Source: Artemisia argyi
Lineage: Eukaryota > Streptophyta > Magnoliopsida > Asterales > Asteraceae
Assembly (NCBI GenBank): GCA_030686995.1
Contig: CM060709.1
Coordinates: 12,298,872 to 12,362,871, forward strand
Reading direction: 5' to 3'
Length of the DNA stretch: 64,000 nucleotides
In this document: one piece after another, positions 46,390-58,886 of the stretch
Layout: the number at the start of each line of letters is the position of its first letter
Position numbering within the stretch: the first letter of the stretch is position 1
Program-made: the position numbers and the translations under genes
The notes under the pieces: model-generated
Told to the model about the DNA's origin: nothing
The model's input: only the letters and a program-made list of their open reading frames with translations
Databases searched by the model: none

Positions 46390-47996
46390 CACTACTACAC
46401 AAATTGCTTTTACCCACAGATTTTTTCCCACGGAAATAAAACTGTGTGAAATTTCACACAGAATACCTACAAATTACACACCAAATTGTTGACAAACTTT
46501 TGGTGGGAAATATGTTGCTAATATCCTACGGATTTCTCACTATTTACACACTAAATTGTTGACCAAATTTTCATGTGAAATCCATCACAAATTTCCTACA
46601 GATTTTTGACAATATTCACACTATTCGTGTTGATTAGACATCTGTGGGAAACTAGTGGCACATTTCACACATATTAGCCACGAAAAAAATTATGTGGCAA
46701 ATTTTAGATACATTACTCATGAATTTGACGCATTCCTAATTTGATAAAATAATTATTTAACTGATCCGTGGGAAATATGTGGCGTATTTTCCATAAAAAG
46801 TTGTTTATGTGTAAGTCGTGGGAAAAATGTCAGTACTTTCCCATGGATTCCCTACAAAAAATATTGTTTTTCTTGTTTTTGTATTTCTGTATGTTTACAC
46901 ATTCTCGCATTACTTAATATGTCTTCATACGTGTTTGTAGTTTCATCATTATGTGTGTTTGTTTATAATGTAACTAAAAATTAGAGTATCACAAGTGTAT
47001 GTGTAGGTTTAGGTATAACTTTTTGAAGAAAAAACCATTGTATATGTGTGGATATCTACAAATATGTGTTTCGTTTGTCCATTTATGACCTTCATCGTAT
47101 CTATATATGTTTTGTATGTAGGTATGCGGATGTGTATATGTGTAAACGTGTAACTATATTAGAAAAAGTAAAAGAAAAAGATTATGTCTGTGGGAAAGTC
47201 GTTGGTAATTTCTCACGGACTACCTACCAATTTGATGAATCCGTGGGAAATATGTGAGTAAATACACACGAATTTCCCACAAACAATATTGTTTTTACGT
47301 TTCTGTATACTTACACACTCCCCCATTACCTAGTATGTCTTCATATGTGTTTGTAGTTTCATATTTTATGTGTTTATTTATTAATGTAACTATTTATGTG
47401 AGTACCATAAGTATATGCGTAGGCTTAGGTAGAACCTTTTCGTGGAACAAACCATTGTATATGTGCATATATCTACACGTATATGTTCCGTATTATGACC
47501 TTCATTTTATCAATGTATGTTTTATATGTACTGGTACAGGCGTGTATATGCGTGAGCGTGTAACTATATCAAAAAAAATCAAAGAAAATAGTTATGTTTG
47601 TAAGAAAGTCGTCGGTAATTACCCACGGATTACCCACCAATCGGATGAATCTATTGCAAATTTGTGTGTAAATACACACGGATTTCCCACAAACAATATC
47701 GTTTTTATGTTTCTGTATGCTTACACACTCCCCCGTTACCTAGTATGTCTTTATATGTGTTCGTAGTTTCATATTTATGTGTTTGTTTATTAATGTAACT
47801 ATTTATGTGAGTATCATAAGTATATGCGTAGGCTTAAGTATAACTTTTTTTGTGGAACATGCCATTGTATAAGTGTGGATATCTACACATATATGTTTCG
47901 TGTGTTGGTTTATGACCTTCATTATAATATATACTAAAAGTGATTTTTTAACGGGGCAATTATGAAATTTTTAACCCCTCCGTTTTCAACTAATTC
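46390..47996. mobile_element. CACTA-type element, left part
   Basis: Starts CACTACTACACAAATTG exactly where copy A and copy B diverge. The first 450 bp are dense in CCCACGGAT / ATCCGTGGGAAAT subterminal repeats, usual in CACTA ends. No transposase frame. Interrupted by the LTR element at 48002; similar repeats resume at 57554-57725. Confidence 0.65.
46862..47930. repeat. Tandem repeat with a period of about 415 bp
   Basis: Units start near 46862, 47286 and 47695 with TTGTTTTTACGTTTCTGTAT, each including GTGAATGTATATGCGTAGG-like and CGTGTAACTATAT strings and a CACGGATTxCCxACAAA end. A further partial unit is at 57554-57725. Confidence 0.8.
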
Positions 47997-50335
47997 TTTT
48001 CTGTAACAATTCACATTTTCAGGTTAACTTTTATTCCCGGAAAATTTCACTATTCACTTTTACTATTCATTTTTCCAGAAATTTGATTTTTATTTCTTGG
48101 CCTCGAGTGATAAATCATTTCCATGGAAAATTAAAAGTTTGACACTCGTCAGATCATTTTCGCGAAAGTTAATAAGGAATTACACGTTTTAGGGTAAAAC
48201 GTCATCCAAAAATTCTATGCACAACGAAACTCGACCGCGTTAATTTTCCCCGTATCAGAAAAATGTTTGATACATTCATGATTTATTTGAGAATAAATCA
48301 TGACTGAGAAAAACATGACCAAATAAACCTTGGCCGTGAAAAACAGGAATTTTCATTCTTAAGCGTTTTTACTCAGCCGTAACCTTAGCCTATACATGCA
48401 CCGTGTTTCTAAGACAATTTGAGTTTTCACATTTTTGGAATAAGTCAACATATTTTTCCTCCTCCTTTGACCAAAAATCATTCCTTGATTTTATAAGTCA
48501 TTCATTAATTTTTAGGCTTACGGTTTTATGTCTAAAGGACATTTAATACCAACCGGCACTAGACTGAGCCCGGTCTAGACATTTTAAATCATTTGTATCC
48601 TATTAGAAAAGTAACATTTTACTTTTCTCAATTTTACACAATATTCGTACGTTTTACGTATTACGCGTTTTAGACCCGTGTTTCCAGTTTGAGCAGGGTT
48701 TTAGCACCCCAATGGAACCTACCACTCATTTTATATTTTATTATGGAGTATTTTGACAAGTTTAATCATTCTTCCAAGTTTCGTATTTTTACGATACCCA
48801 GTTTTACGTTTTGTGACATAACAACTTACGGTTAGCATTTTACGAAGTCGAAACTAGCTCCATAAGCTTGGATAATATCATCAAAATCCAACACTTCCTC
48901 CCCAAGTATATGAACCGCCATAGGGGGGGGGATTCACACCCTTGTGTGTCATGATCTCAAGCTTGAAGCCCTTGGATGAGAACATGTGTTCAACTTGGTC
49001 TCCAAGCTTTGACAAGTCAAGGTTTCTAACCTCCTCAACTCACTATAAAAGCCCCCTCCTCCCTATTGTTGCCGTCCCACATCTCACACACAAACATCTC
49101 ATCCTTAGCTCATTTACTTCTAATTTTATGCAAGAATCATGTGCTACAACAACATATAAACACTAGTTTGGTTTTGATTCATCAAACTACTTCCAAACCC
49201 TAGAAACTTTGGTGATTTCTCTTGAGTTTGAATCCACTCAAGTCACCTCAACTTTCATCATCTCTCTTTCAAGAATACAAGTGTAGAAAGATTGCTTGAA
49301 GTGAAGTAGGGTGAAGCCTAAGTCTATCAAAGTCCTTTTCCTTACATGCTACTTACCTTTCTTTGTAGAAAGCCAAAGTTGTAAGCAAACTCTAATACAC
49401 TTCCTTGCTTAAATATCATATTCATGCTATTTACATATCATTCATGCTATATATTGTCTTGTTATCATGTCCATGATGTATAAAAATGAGTAAAACAAGT
49501 TATTGTAAATGATTGTTAAGTTAAGTTATTTAAACAAGTAAACTAGTGACTTTCTTGGTGAAATCTGATCAAAATGGTAAAATTATGATATTGAATCATT
49601 ACATATTGTAGTAGAGAACCTAACAAGGAAACCATAGCAATTTGAACCACCTAAAACGAGTATACGAGTCAAAAGTTATGACCATTTGAAGTTACCAAAA
49701 CTTTGCGGCAAAACTGCCAAAATAGTTTCTGTGACAGAACCTTAAACACGCAAAAAGAGGCCCTTCTGGTCCGTTTCATGAAAAAGTTAAAGCATGAAAG
49801 TTGTCCGGAATCACGTTTTCTTCAAAAACTCAGGAGCACGTCTCCAGAAAACCAATAACGAATGAGATTTTTCTCAGTTTATTAACAGCTATTTTATATA
49901 TATAAGTCACTATATAATGGTTATGGTTTAAAAAGACCAAAGAGGTCTTATGACCTAGATTCAACACCACAACCATGGCTAGAGCCAAGGTTGAGTCTCA
50001 AGACCATGGAACAATGACCAAAGGTCATAGCAAAGCCATGGCTAAAGACCATATAAACAGGCCAAGGCGAAAACATGAGTTAAGACCATATATACATACC
50101 AAAGCGAAAACATGAGCTAACGACCATATAAACTTACCAAGGCAAATACATGAACTAGAGAAGTTAGCGATAACTTAAACATGCAATTTGGATTTACTTC
50201 ATCTAAAGAACCATGAGATATTACAATTATTTGTCATACAAGTTATAAGAAACTTACCTTAATAACAATCTTCATGTAAAGATAAACTTTCCTAAGTTTA
50301 TTCAAATATTAGACATGTAACTTTTCGGATCAAAA

Positions 50336-50435
<100 letters not shown>

Positions 50436-50797
50436 CAACTACTACAATAGTATGGAGCCTCATGTGAGGAGTTCATTATGTAAGCCATCAAGATGAGTTG
50501 TGGATTCACGAATTAAAGTGTCCTGGCTCCTCGAACGTTTACTAACATGACTTCTGAATTATGTCGGCCGAACGGTAGTAAACGATATATAAACTATACA
50601 TGTTTCATGAACCATTTCTTTTCAAAGACTTACACTATACATCGTACCACATCATGGACTAAATGCAAGACATATATAGGCAATTCTTCGTATTCTTAGA
50701 CATTATTCCAAACCTAAGTTGCAACAATTATTCTAGGTTACTCGTAGAAGTTCTTACGGCATATCCATCATTCTCATTATACACCATCCAACTCAAG

Positions 50798-51335
50798 GTG
50801 AGTTCATAGCCCCACTTTTTATTATTTAACTATTTTACAAACCCATGGGGGGAATACATGCTATAATTTTCTACTCGAACACAATGCTTTCTACTGTATG
50901 CTATTCGACTATGTTTTATTATCACTAAGTAACATCCTTGCCAAACCAAGATCCCTTATTATGAACCATTTAATTACTAGTAATAGTGAGCGCGAATATT
51001 GTGAATAGCCCTATTGGGATTGACGAATCCCATTTGTGTTGAACAACTACGAGTTCAGACAAATGCACTAATATTTGAGACATAGGTATGACGGCAAAGT
51101 ACCTACCGGGATAACTCCGCCGATTGATATTGGTACCCGTTAACGTTTTGGTGTCATAAGCTTAGTAATTGATAATAACTGTTCCGGGCGTATAACAACG
51201 TAGCCTACCTATTTTGTTTTCCAACCATTGGTGTGAGCCTATAACTCACACTACCAACATATTGTGTTCAAACATTAAACAAACTCTATGAATATCACTC
51301 AACCTTTGTGTTGACCTCTCAAGCATGTATTTCAG
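50798..51335 (+). other. Putative intron inside 5' LTR
   Basis: Donor CAAG|GTGAGT then TCATAGCCCC; acceptor ATTTCAG|GTTC after TTTGTGTTGAC. Identical length (538 bp) at 56663-57200 in the 3' LTR. Confidence 0.4.
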
Positions 51336-51605
51336 GTTCATGATGATCAAGGATGGTACGGAAGGGCACGGATACTCAAGAGGGCTTTAAATTTTATTAT
51401 CATTCAAAAACTCATTTAATGTAATTTGTAAACATGGAACCATCTGGGACCTCATTTTTGTAATATCTGATATTTATACAATTTGAATGATAAATCTTTT
51501 AAAACGACTCAATTGGAGTTCGTTTTCTATTATTGTGACTATTGTGCCGTCGAGTAACACCCAGTTCGAATTCCGCTGCATCCATGAATTGGAGGTGTTA
51601 CAGAT

Positions 51606-51619
51606 TGGTACCAGGGCCA
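51606..51619 (+). promoter_or_regulatory. Primer-binding site
   Basis: TGGTACCAGGGCC, three bases after the LTR end; differs at two positions from the TGGTATCAGAGCC complement of initiator tRNA-Met. Confidence 0.8.
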
Positions 51620-53900
51620 TGGCTATAGAGAAACGGGTTTAATTGAGACCTAAACTATAACCACACATACAAGCAAAAACATTTTTATTGCCTTCCGCTC
51701 TTCGTGCCTTCCATCCTCCAGACGATTATGGACTTATTAAGCATTTTATACTACACAAACATGTTAGCACATGGATATATGTACCCTTAACATAATTGAG
51801 CATTTCCCCGTAAGCATTTTATACTACAAGAACATATTAGTATATTGATACATATCTGCGTATGCCTATTCTAGGGCATTTCGACACAACCACATCCTCC
51901 CAATCATGTTCCTACTCCAACATTTTATGTCCAAGATATTGTAACTTATTGCAATGGTCTTTCCTATTTCCAAGACATTGTATGATACAATGGTCTCGTC
52001 TATTTTCCAAGACATTGTATTATACAATGGTCTTAATCATTCTCAAATGTTTTGAGTCACACAATGGTCTAACCTACTTCCCAGACATTGTGAATTGCAC
52101 AATGGTCTAATCTACTTCCGAGACATTGTGATTTGCGCAATGGTCTCTGGAATTATTCCATCACATCATCAACATCATTTCATATGATATCAAAAACCCA
52201 TCACAATCTATCGATTTCTAAATAGAAATATGAGATTTCTAAAGGACAAACTAATCCATCATCTACAAAAGCTGGAGTTTCTCTACATTCATCAAAGTTT
52301 TCTTCTGAAACCTTCATTGTTAAAAGTTCGTGATCCTGGCTAAGTATGGACTGTTTTAGAATTACTTAAAACTTCCTTTCCACACGTATCTACCCGTACT
52401 ATCCTCTATGCAATGGAATGTGAAAACATAGGTTACAAGTCTTGTATGGGCGGGACTTGCAACTGAATAGTTTGACATCGCCTTTGTTTAGTGGACAGTT
52501 TCCCAAAAGCAACGGATATATCACAAGTATACCTAATTTAGGTATTTGAAAATTTTATCGAACCTTGGCTAAATATAGACTAGTCACCTATATTTAACCT
52601 AGGGACAGTGGAACATAGTCTGACTAACTATGTTCGACTTAAAATTTTCAAATACTGAGAATAGTTGTACTAGGGTTATGTTCAGGTTGATTTCCTACTT
52701 GAACTCGATAAACCACCAGAATTCTTTAAAACGATCTAGAGACACGATAGTGTCTTACCGCTCAGCAAGATCTTAACACCTTATTTGTATTATCTAATTT
52801 CATTCTTGAAAGTTTTCATTTATGAGATAATCCGAACTACTATCTTGGGATAGTTATCAATTCTTCTCTTCATCCTGTAGAAGTAATATCCTGTTTAGGT
52901 CATAAGGATACCATTCCGTCATAAACCTTTAAAATTTCTTAAAATTTTAAAAAAAACTTGACATCTCTACCGATATTAACGATAAGCATACACTACACAC
53001 TTTTGTTCATCAACATATCACATCATTATCTTCACAACCGTTGGAACCACAAGCACATTAACAGATCTTGATGCACTTTTAAAGCTCAAATCATCCATAG
53101 TTACACCACAAGCACCCTCATCAGCTTTACAAGATTGAATATTCATCTTGTACTTTTGGAACACCAGTATCATCTCGTAATACACTACCTTGTAACTCAT
53201 CGGCTAATTATGAATGTTGTGTTGAGAATTCTTAAGTAGGATGATTTATAATTATTTGAATGGATTGGGATGCCTTTTCATTTAAATAAAGACATTGTAA
53301 ATCACCGAACCATAAGTTTATATTTCCCTATTTACATTGTTTGGGATGCCTCTCTATGTAAATAAAGAATTATAAACAAGTGGGCTTATTTGTATCCGAA
53401 ATAACATAAGTATGAAGTCAATAAACACTAGGTACAACAACAGATTACCTACTAGACTATGATTGCAACTACTATCCTAATTTCCATTGATATTCAACTA
53501 CTATATCGATTACTAATGATATTCGACTACTATATCAATTTCCATTTATTCGATTCCTATGTCAATTGCTATTGTTGTTCAACTACTATATCAATTGCTA
53601 TTGATACTTGACAACTATATCAATTTCTATTTGATATTCAACTATATCAATTTCTGTACAACTACTATATCAATTTCTATTAATATTCGACTACTATATC
53701 AGTTTCCTTTGATATTCGAATATTATATGAATCTCTAGTAACATTCAACTATATTATCAATTTCTATTGACACACTATATTCTGAGACAAATCAAACTAC
53801 ATCACTGGAAATCCCAGACTCTAGTCCTCATAAGTAACCACACCTCTTCATCGACACCACTCCAACATATAACACACATAGAACTTCGGGACGAAGTTCC
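51620..53900 (+). other. Internal region of the non-autonomous element
   Basis: No coding frame above about 80 codons. 51927-52147 holds five degenerate 45-bp units of the form CAAGACATTGTAT...ATACAATGGTCT, each an inverted repeat. 53485-53770 holds about nine AT-rich units of TATTCxACTACTATATCAATT. At 52424-52490 a string around GGTTACAAGTCT...GGGACTTG...AACTGA resembles 4904-4975 in the gypsy LTR. GAACTTCGGGACGAAGTTC (53881) is the hairpin before the polypurine tract. Confidence 0.7.
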
Positions 53901-53917
53901 CCGTAAGGGGTAGAGAC

Positions 53918-56262
53918 TGTAACAATTCACATTTTCAGGTTAACTTTAATTCCCGGAAAATTTCACTATTCACTTTTACTATTCATTTTTCCCGAAATTT
54001 GATTTTTGTTTCTTAGCCTCGAGTGATAAATCATTTCCATGGCAAATTAAAAGTTTGACACTCGTCAGATCATTTTCGTGAAAGTTAATAAGGAATTACA
54101 CGTTTTAGGGTAAAACGTCATTCAAAAATTCTACGCACAACGAAACTCGACCACGTTAATTTTCCCCGTGTCAGAAAAATGTTCGATACACTCATGATTT
54201 ATTTTAGAATAAATCATGACTGAGGAAAACATGACCAAATAAACCTCGGCCGTGAAAAACAGGAATTTTCATTCTTAAGCGTTTTTACTCAGCCGTAACC
54301 TTAGCCTATACATGCACCGTGTTTCTAAGACAATTTGAGTTTTCACATTTTTGGAATAAGTCAACATATTTTTCCTCCTCCTTTGACCAAAAATCATTCC
54401 TTGATTTTATAAGTCATTCATTGATTTTTAGGCTAACGGTTTTATGTCTAAAAGACATTTAATACCAACCGACACTAGACTGAGCCCAGTCTAGACATTA
54501 TAAGTCATTTTAAATCATTTGTATCATATTAGAAAAGTAACATTTCACTTTTCTCAATTTTACACAATATTCGTACGTTTTACGTATTAAGCGTTTTAGA
54601 CCCGTGTTTCCAGTTTGAGCAGGGTTTTAGCACCCCAATGGAACCTGCCACTCATTTTATATTTTATTATGGAGTATTTTGACAAGTTTAATCATTCTTC
54701 CAAGTTTCATATTTTTACGATACCCGGTTTTACGTTTTGTGACGTAACAACTTATGGTTAGCATTTTACGAAGTCGAAACTAGCTCCATAAGCTTGGATA
54801 ATATCATCAAAATCCAACACTTCCTCCCCAAGTATATGAACCGCCATAGGGGGGGGGGGATTCACACCCTTGTGTGTCATGATCTCAAGCTTGAAGCCCT
54901 TGGATGAGAACATGTGTTCAACTTGGTCTCCAAGCTTTGACAAGTCAAGGTTTCTAACCTCCTCAACTCACTATAAAAGCCCCCTCCTCCCTATTGTTGC
55001 CGTCCCACATCTCACACACAAACATCTCATCCTTAGCTCATTTACTTCTAATTTTATGCAAGAATCATGTGCTACAACAACATATAAACACTAGTTTGGT
55101 TTTGATTCATCAAACTACTTCCAAACCCTAGAAACTTTGGTGATTTCTCTTGAGTTTGAATCCACTCAAGTCACCTCAACTTTCATCATCTCTCTTTCAA
55201 GAATACAAGTGTAGAAAGATTGCTTGAAGTGAAGTAGGGTGAAGCCTAAGTCTATCAAAGTCCTTTTCCTTACATGCTACTTACCTTTCTTTGTAGAAAG
55301 CCAAAGTTGTAAGCAAACTCTAATACACTTCCTTGCTTAAATATCATATTCATGCTATTTACATATCATTCATGCTATATATTGTCTTGTTATCATGTCC
55401 ATGATGTATAAAAATGAGTAAAACAAGTTATTGTAAATGATTGTTAAGTTAAGTTATTTAAACAAGTAAACTAGTGACTTTCTTGGTGAAATCTGATCAA
55501 AATGGTAAAATTATGATATTGAATCATTACATATTGTAGTAGAGGACCTAACAAGGAAACCATAGCAATTTGAACCACCTAAAACGAGTATACGAGTCAA
55601 AAGTTATGACCATTTGAAGTTACCAAAACTTTGCGGCAAAACTGCCAAAATAGTTTCTGTGACAGAACCTTAAACACGCAAAAAGAGGCCCTTCTGCTCC
55701 GTTTCATGAAAAAGTTACAGCACGAAAGTTGTCCGGAATCACGTTTTCTTCAAAAACTCAGGAGCACGTCTCCAGAAAACCAATAACGAATGATATTTTT
55801 CTCAGTTTATTAACAGCTATTTTACATATATAAATCACTATATAATGGTTATGGTTTAAAAAGACCAAAGAGGTCTTATGACCTAGATTCAAGACCACAA
55901 CCATGGCTAGAGCCAAGGTTGAGTCTCAAGACCATGGAACAATGACCAAAGGTCATGGCAAAGCCATGGCTAAAGACCATATAAACAGGCCAAGGCGAAA
56001 ACATGAGTTAAGACCATATATACATACCAAGGCGAAAACATGAGCTAACGACCATATAAACTTACCAAGGCAAATACATGAACTAGAGAAGTTAGCGATA
56101 ACTTAAACATGCAATTTGGATTTACTTCATCTAAAGAACCATGAGATATTACAATTATTTGTCATACAAGTTATAAGAAACTTACCCTAATAACAATCTT
56201 CATGTAAAGATAAACTTTCCTAAGTTTATTCAAATATTAGACATGAACTTTTCGGATCAAAA

Positions 56263-56300
<38 letters not shown>

Positions 56301-57467
56301 CAACTACTACAATAGTAGGGAGCCTCATGTGAGGAGTTCATTATGTAAGCCGTCAAGATGAGTTGTGGATTCACGAATTAAAGTGTCCTGGCTCCTCGAA
56401 CGTTTACTAACATGACTTCTGAATTATGTCGGCCGAACGGTAGTAAACGATATATAAACTATACATGTTTCATGAACCATTTCTTTTCAAAGACTTACAC
56501 TATACATCGTACCACATCATGGACTAAATGCAAGACATATATAGGCAATTCTTCGTATTCTTAGACATTATTCCAAACCTAAGTTGCAACAATTATTCTA
56601 GGTTGCTCGTAGAAGTTCTTACGGCATATCCATCATTCTCATTATACACCATCCAACTCAAGGTGAGTTCATAGCCCCACTTTTTATTGTTTAACTATTT
56701 TACAAACCCATGGGGGGAATACATGCTATAATTTTCTACTCGAACACAATGCTTTCTACTGTATGCTATTCGACTATGTTTTATTATCACTAAGTAACAT
56801 CCTTGCCAAACCAAGATCCCTTATTGTGAACCATTTAATTACTAGTAATAGTGAGCGCGAATATTGTGAATAGGCCTATTGGGATTGACGAATCCCATTT
56901 GTGTTGAACAACTACGAGTTCAAACAAATGCACTAATATTTGAGACATAGGTATGATGGCAAAGTACCTACCGGGATAACTCCGCCGATTGATATTGGTA
57001 CCCGTTAACGTTTTGGTGTCATAAGCTTAGTAATTGATAATAACTGTTCCGGGCGTATAAGAACGTAGCCTACCTGTTTTGTTTTCCAACCATTGGTGTG
57101 AGCCTATAACTCACACTACCAACATATTGTGTTCAAACATTAAACAAACTCTATGAATATCACTCAACCTTTGTGTTGACCTCTCAAGCATGTATTTCAG
57201 GTTCATGATGATCAAGGATGGCACGGAAGGGCACGGATACTCAAGAGGGCTATAAATTTTATTATCATTCAAAAACTCATTTAATGTAATTTGTAAACAT
57301 GGAACCATCTGGGACCTCATTTTTGTAATCTCTGATATTTATACAATTTGAATGATAAATCTTTTAAAATGACTCAATTGGAGTTCGTTTTCTATTATTG
57401 TGACTATTGTGCCTTCGAGTAACACCCAGTTCGAATTCCGCTGCATCCATGAATTGGGGGTGTTACA
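53918..57467 (+). repeat. 3' LTR of non-autonomous element
   Basis: 3550 bp, nearly identical to the 5' LTR apart from scattered substitutions, a run of 11 G rather than 9 near 54849, and a shorter (AT)n run. TATA box at 54972. Confidence 0.95.
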
Positions 57468-57472
57468 TTTTC

Positions 57473-57920
57473 CTCATTGATTTCTATCAAATGATAAACA
57501 GTAACCCAACAGCAAGCAAGTGGACTGTGCGCCATTCTATCATTGGCCCAAAGTAGTTGGTATGTGTGTGAACATGTAACTATATCAAAAAAATCAAAGA
57601 AAACAATTATGTATGTGGGAAATTCATCGGTAATTTTCTCACGGATTAACTACCAATCTAATGAATCCGTGAGAAATATGTGTGTAAATACCCATGGATT
57701 TTCTACAAAAATATCGTCTTTATGTGTTTAGGCCGCGATCGAAACATGTGTAGAAGTATATTAGATTACATATAATTACGGGAATAATATTTTAAAAGAA
57801 AATTAAGTTTGCCTTATTTTTAATTAATTTTATTAAACATTCATTTTGACTTTATTTAATAAACATTAATTAATGTTTATAGAAAATATGTATTTAACAT
57901 GCATAGTCCTTTGTTGTTTA
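57473..57920. mobile_element. Right part of the interrupted CACTA-type element, then spacer
   Basis: 57554-57725 repeats the subterminal motifs seen at 47560-47700 (GTGTAACTATATC-like, CACGGATT, AATCCGTGAGAAAT). No CACTA terminus was identified afterwards; 57730-57920 is AT-rich without features. Confidence 0.5.
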
Positions 57921-57950
57921 CTAGTTATAATGCCCGCGCACGCGTGGGTT
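57921..57950 (-). mobile_element. Helitron-like 3' terminus
   Basis: On the minus strand a GC-rich hairpin (CCCACGCGTGCGCGGG) is followed by CATTATAA and CTAG, then T, matching the Helitron 3' rule (hairpin, about 8-10 bases, CTRR, insertion before T). The 5' TC end to the right was not found; the copia LTR at 58175 may lie within or beyond it. Confidence 0.5.
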
Positions 57951-58174
57951 TTTTAAATTTTTTTGAATTATATATTTTTATTTATTAAAAAACAAATAAT
58001 TTAATATTTGTTTTGTTTGATTTATGATGTTTAATTATAGTTTTTTATTATTAAATAATTATTTAAAAATTTAATCCTATTATTAATTACATCTTATCTA
58101 TATTTTTGTATTTATATTATGCTTGTGTAATGGATAAATGAGAGGATCACTTGATTTGATCACACACTATGAGG
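57951..58174. other. AT-rich spacer, possibly Helitron body
   Basis: No coding or repeat recognised between the Helitron-like terminus and the copia LTR. Confidence 0.35.
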
Positions 58175-58873
58175 TGTTGGACCTTTGTAATGTGTAAATA
58201 TGATACTTTGAGTGAATATGATTAAGTATGCGGAATCTACTTAACCACACTTAGAATGTTTATTGGAAATGGAACTGTGATGCTTGTGTTTATTTAACAA
58301 AGAACAATGAAAGTATTTCACCAAACGATTCAATATTATTCAGAATAATACGAGTGATCATTACTATCACTAGGGTTACAAAGACCTTGAATCTTGTGTT
58401 TTGTTCTAATGTTTTTCTCTATGTATATCTCTATCACTATCACACTCTTATCACTTACGTACTTAAGTCATATCTAAGATCTTCCTTTTATAGTCCAAGG
58501 AAAGATCTTTTACAAACTATATGACTGATCTTAAATACTAGCTTATGACTAAACTTCATTCTAGCTAGATGATGACTTATCATGTCAGTCATTAAGATAC
58601 AACATGTATCTAGGATTACAACTCACTTGGAGTGTTCAATTTGATGACTACAACAAAGATATTTTTCTTGTATATAAGTCAGTAGAATAAGTTGTACTTA
58701 TCTACACAGCTGTTATATGAGTCATAGTAGCATCAGCAGAAACACTATCAGTAGAAACCTTCTTCAGCAGAATCCATCAGTGGAAACGTGCTTTGTACTT
58801 TATCAACAGAAACATACTTGATGTATTTCCTTAAACCTTTATGCTGATTCTTCTGATTATTTAATTCCCAACA
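58175..58873 (-). repeat. 3' LTR of second copia element (699 bp)
   Basis: Perfect 6-bp inverted ends TGTTGG...CCAACA. On the minus strand the LTR starts right after the purine run TTTAGAGGAGGAT. TATA box CTATAAAAGG at 58493-58484 (minus). Several degenerate copies of ATCAGCAGAAAC lie at 58731-58815. The other LTR is beyond the right edge, so no target duplication can be checked. Confidence 0.7.
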
Positions 58874-58886
58874 ATCCTCCTCTAAA
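58874..58886 (-). promoter_or_regulatory. Polypurine tract of second copia element
   Basis: Minus strand TAGAGGAGGAT directly before the LTR start TGTTGGGAATT. Confidence 0.75.

Noticed and set aside
47931..48001. Helitron 5' end candidate (ATATATACTAAAAGTG)
   Set aside because: Resembles some plant Helitron starts but lacks the TC terminus and has no paired 3' end.
48942..49166. 74-codon open frame identical in both LTRs (also 54870-55094)
   Set aside because: Identity follows from LTR duplication; the frame spans the TATA box and transcript start region and shows no domain.
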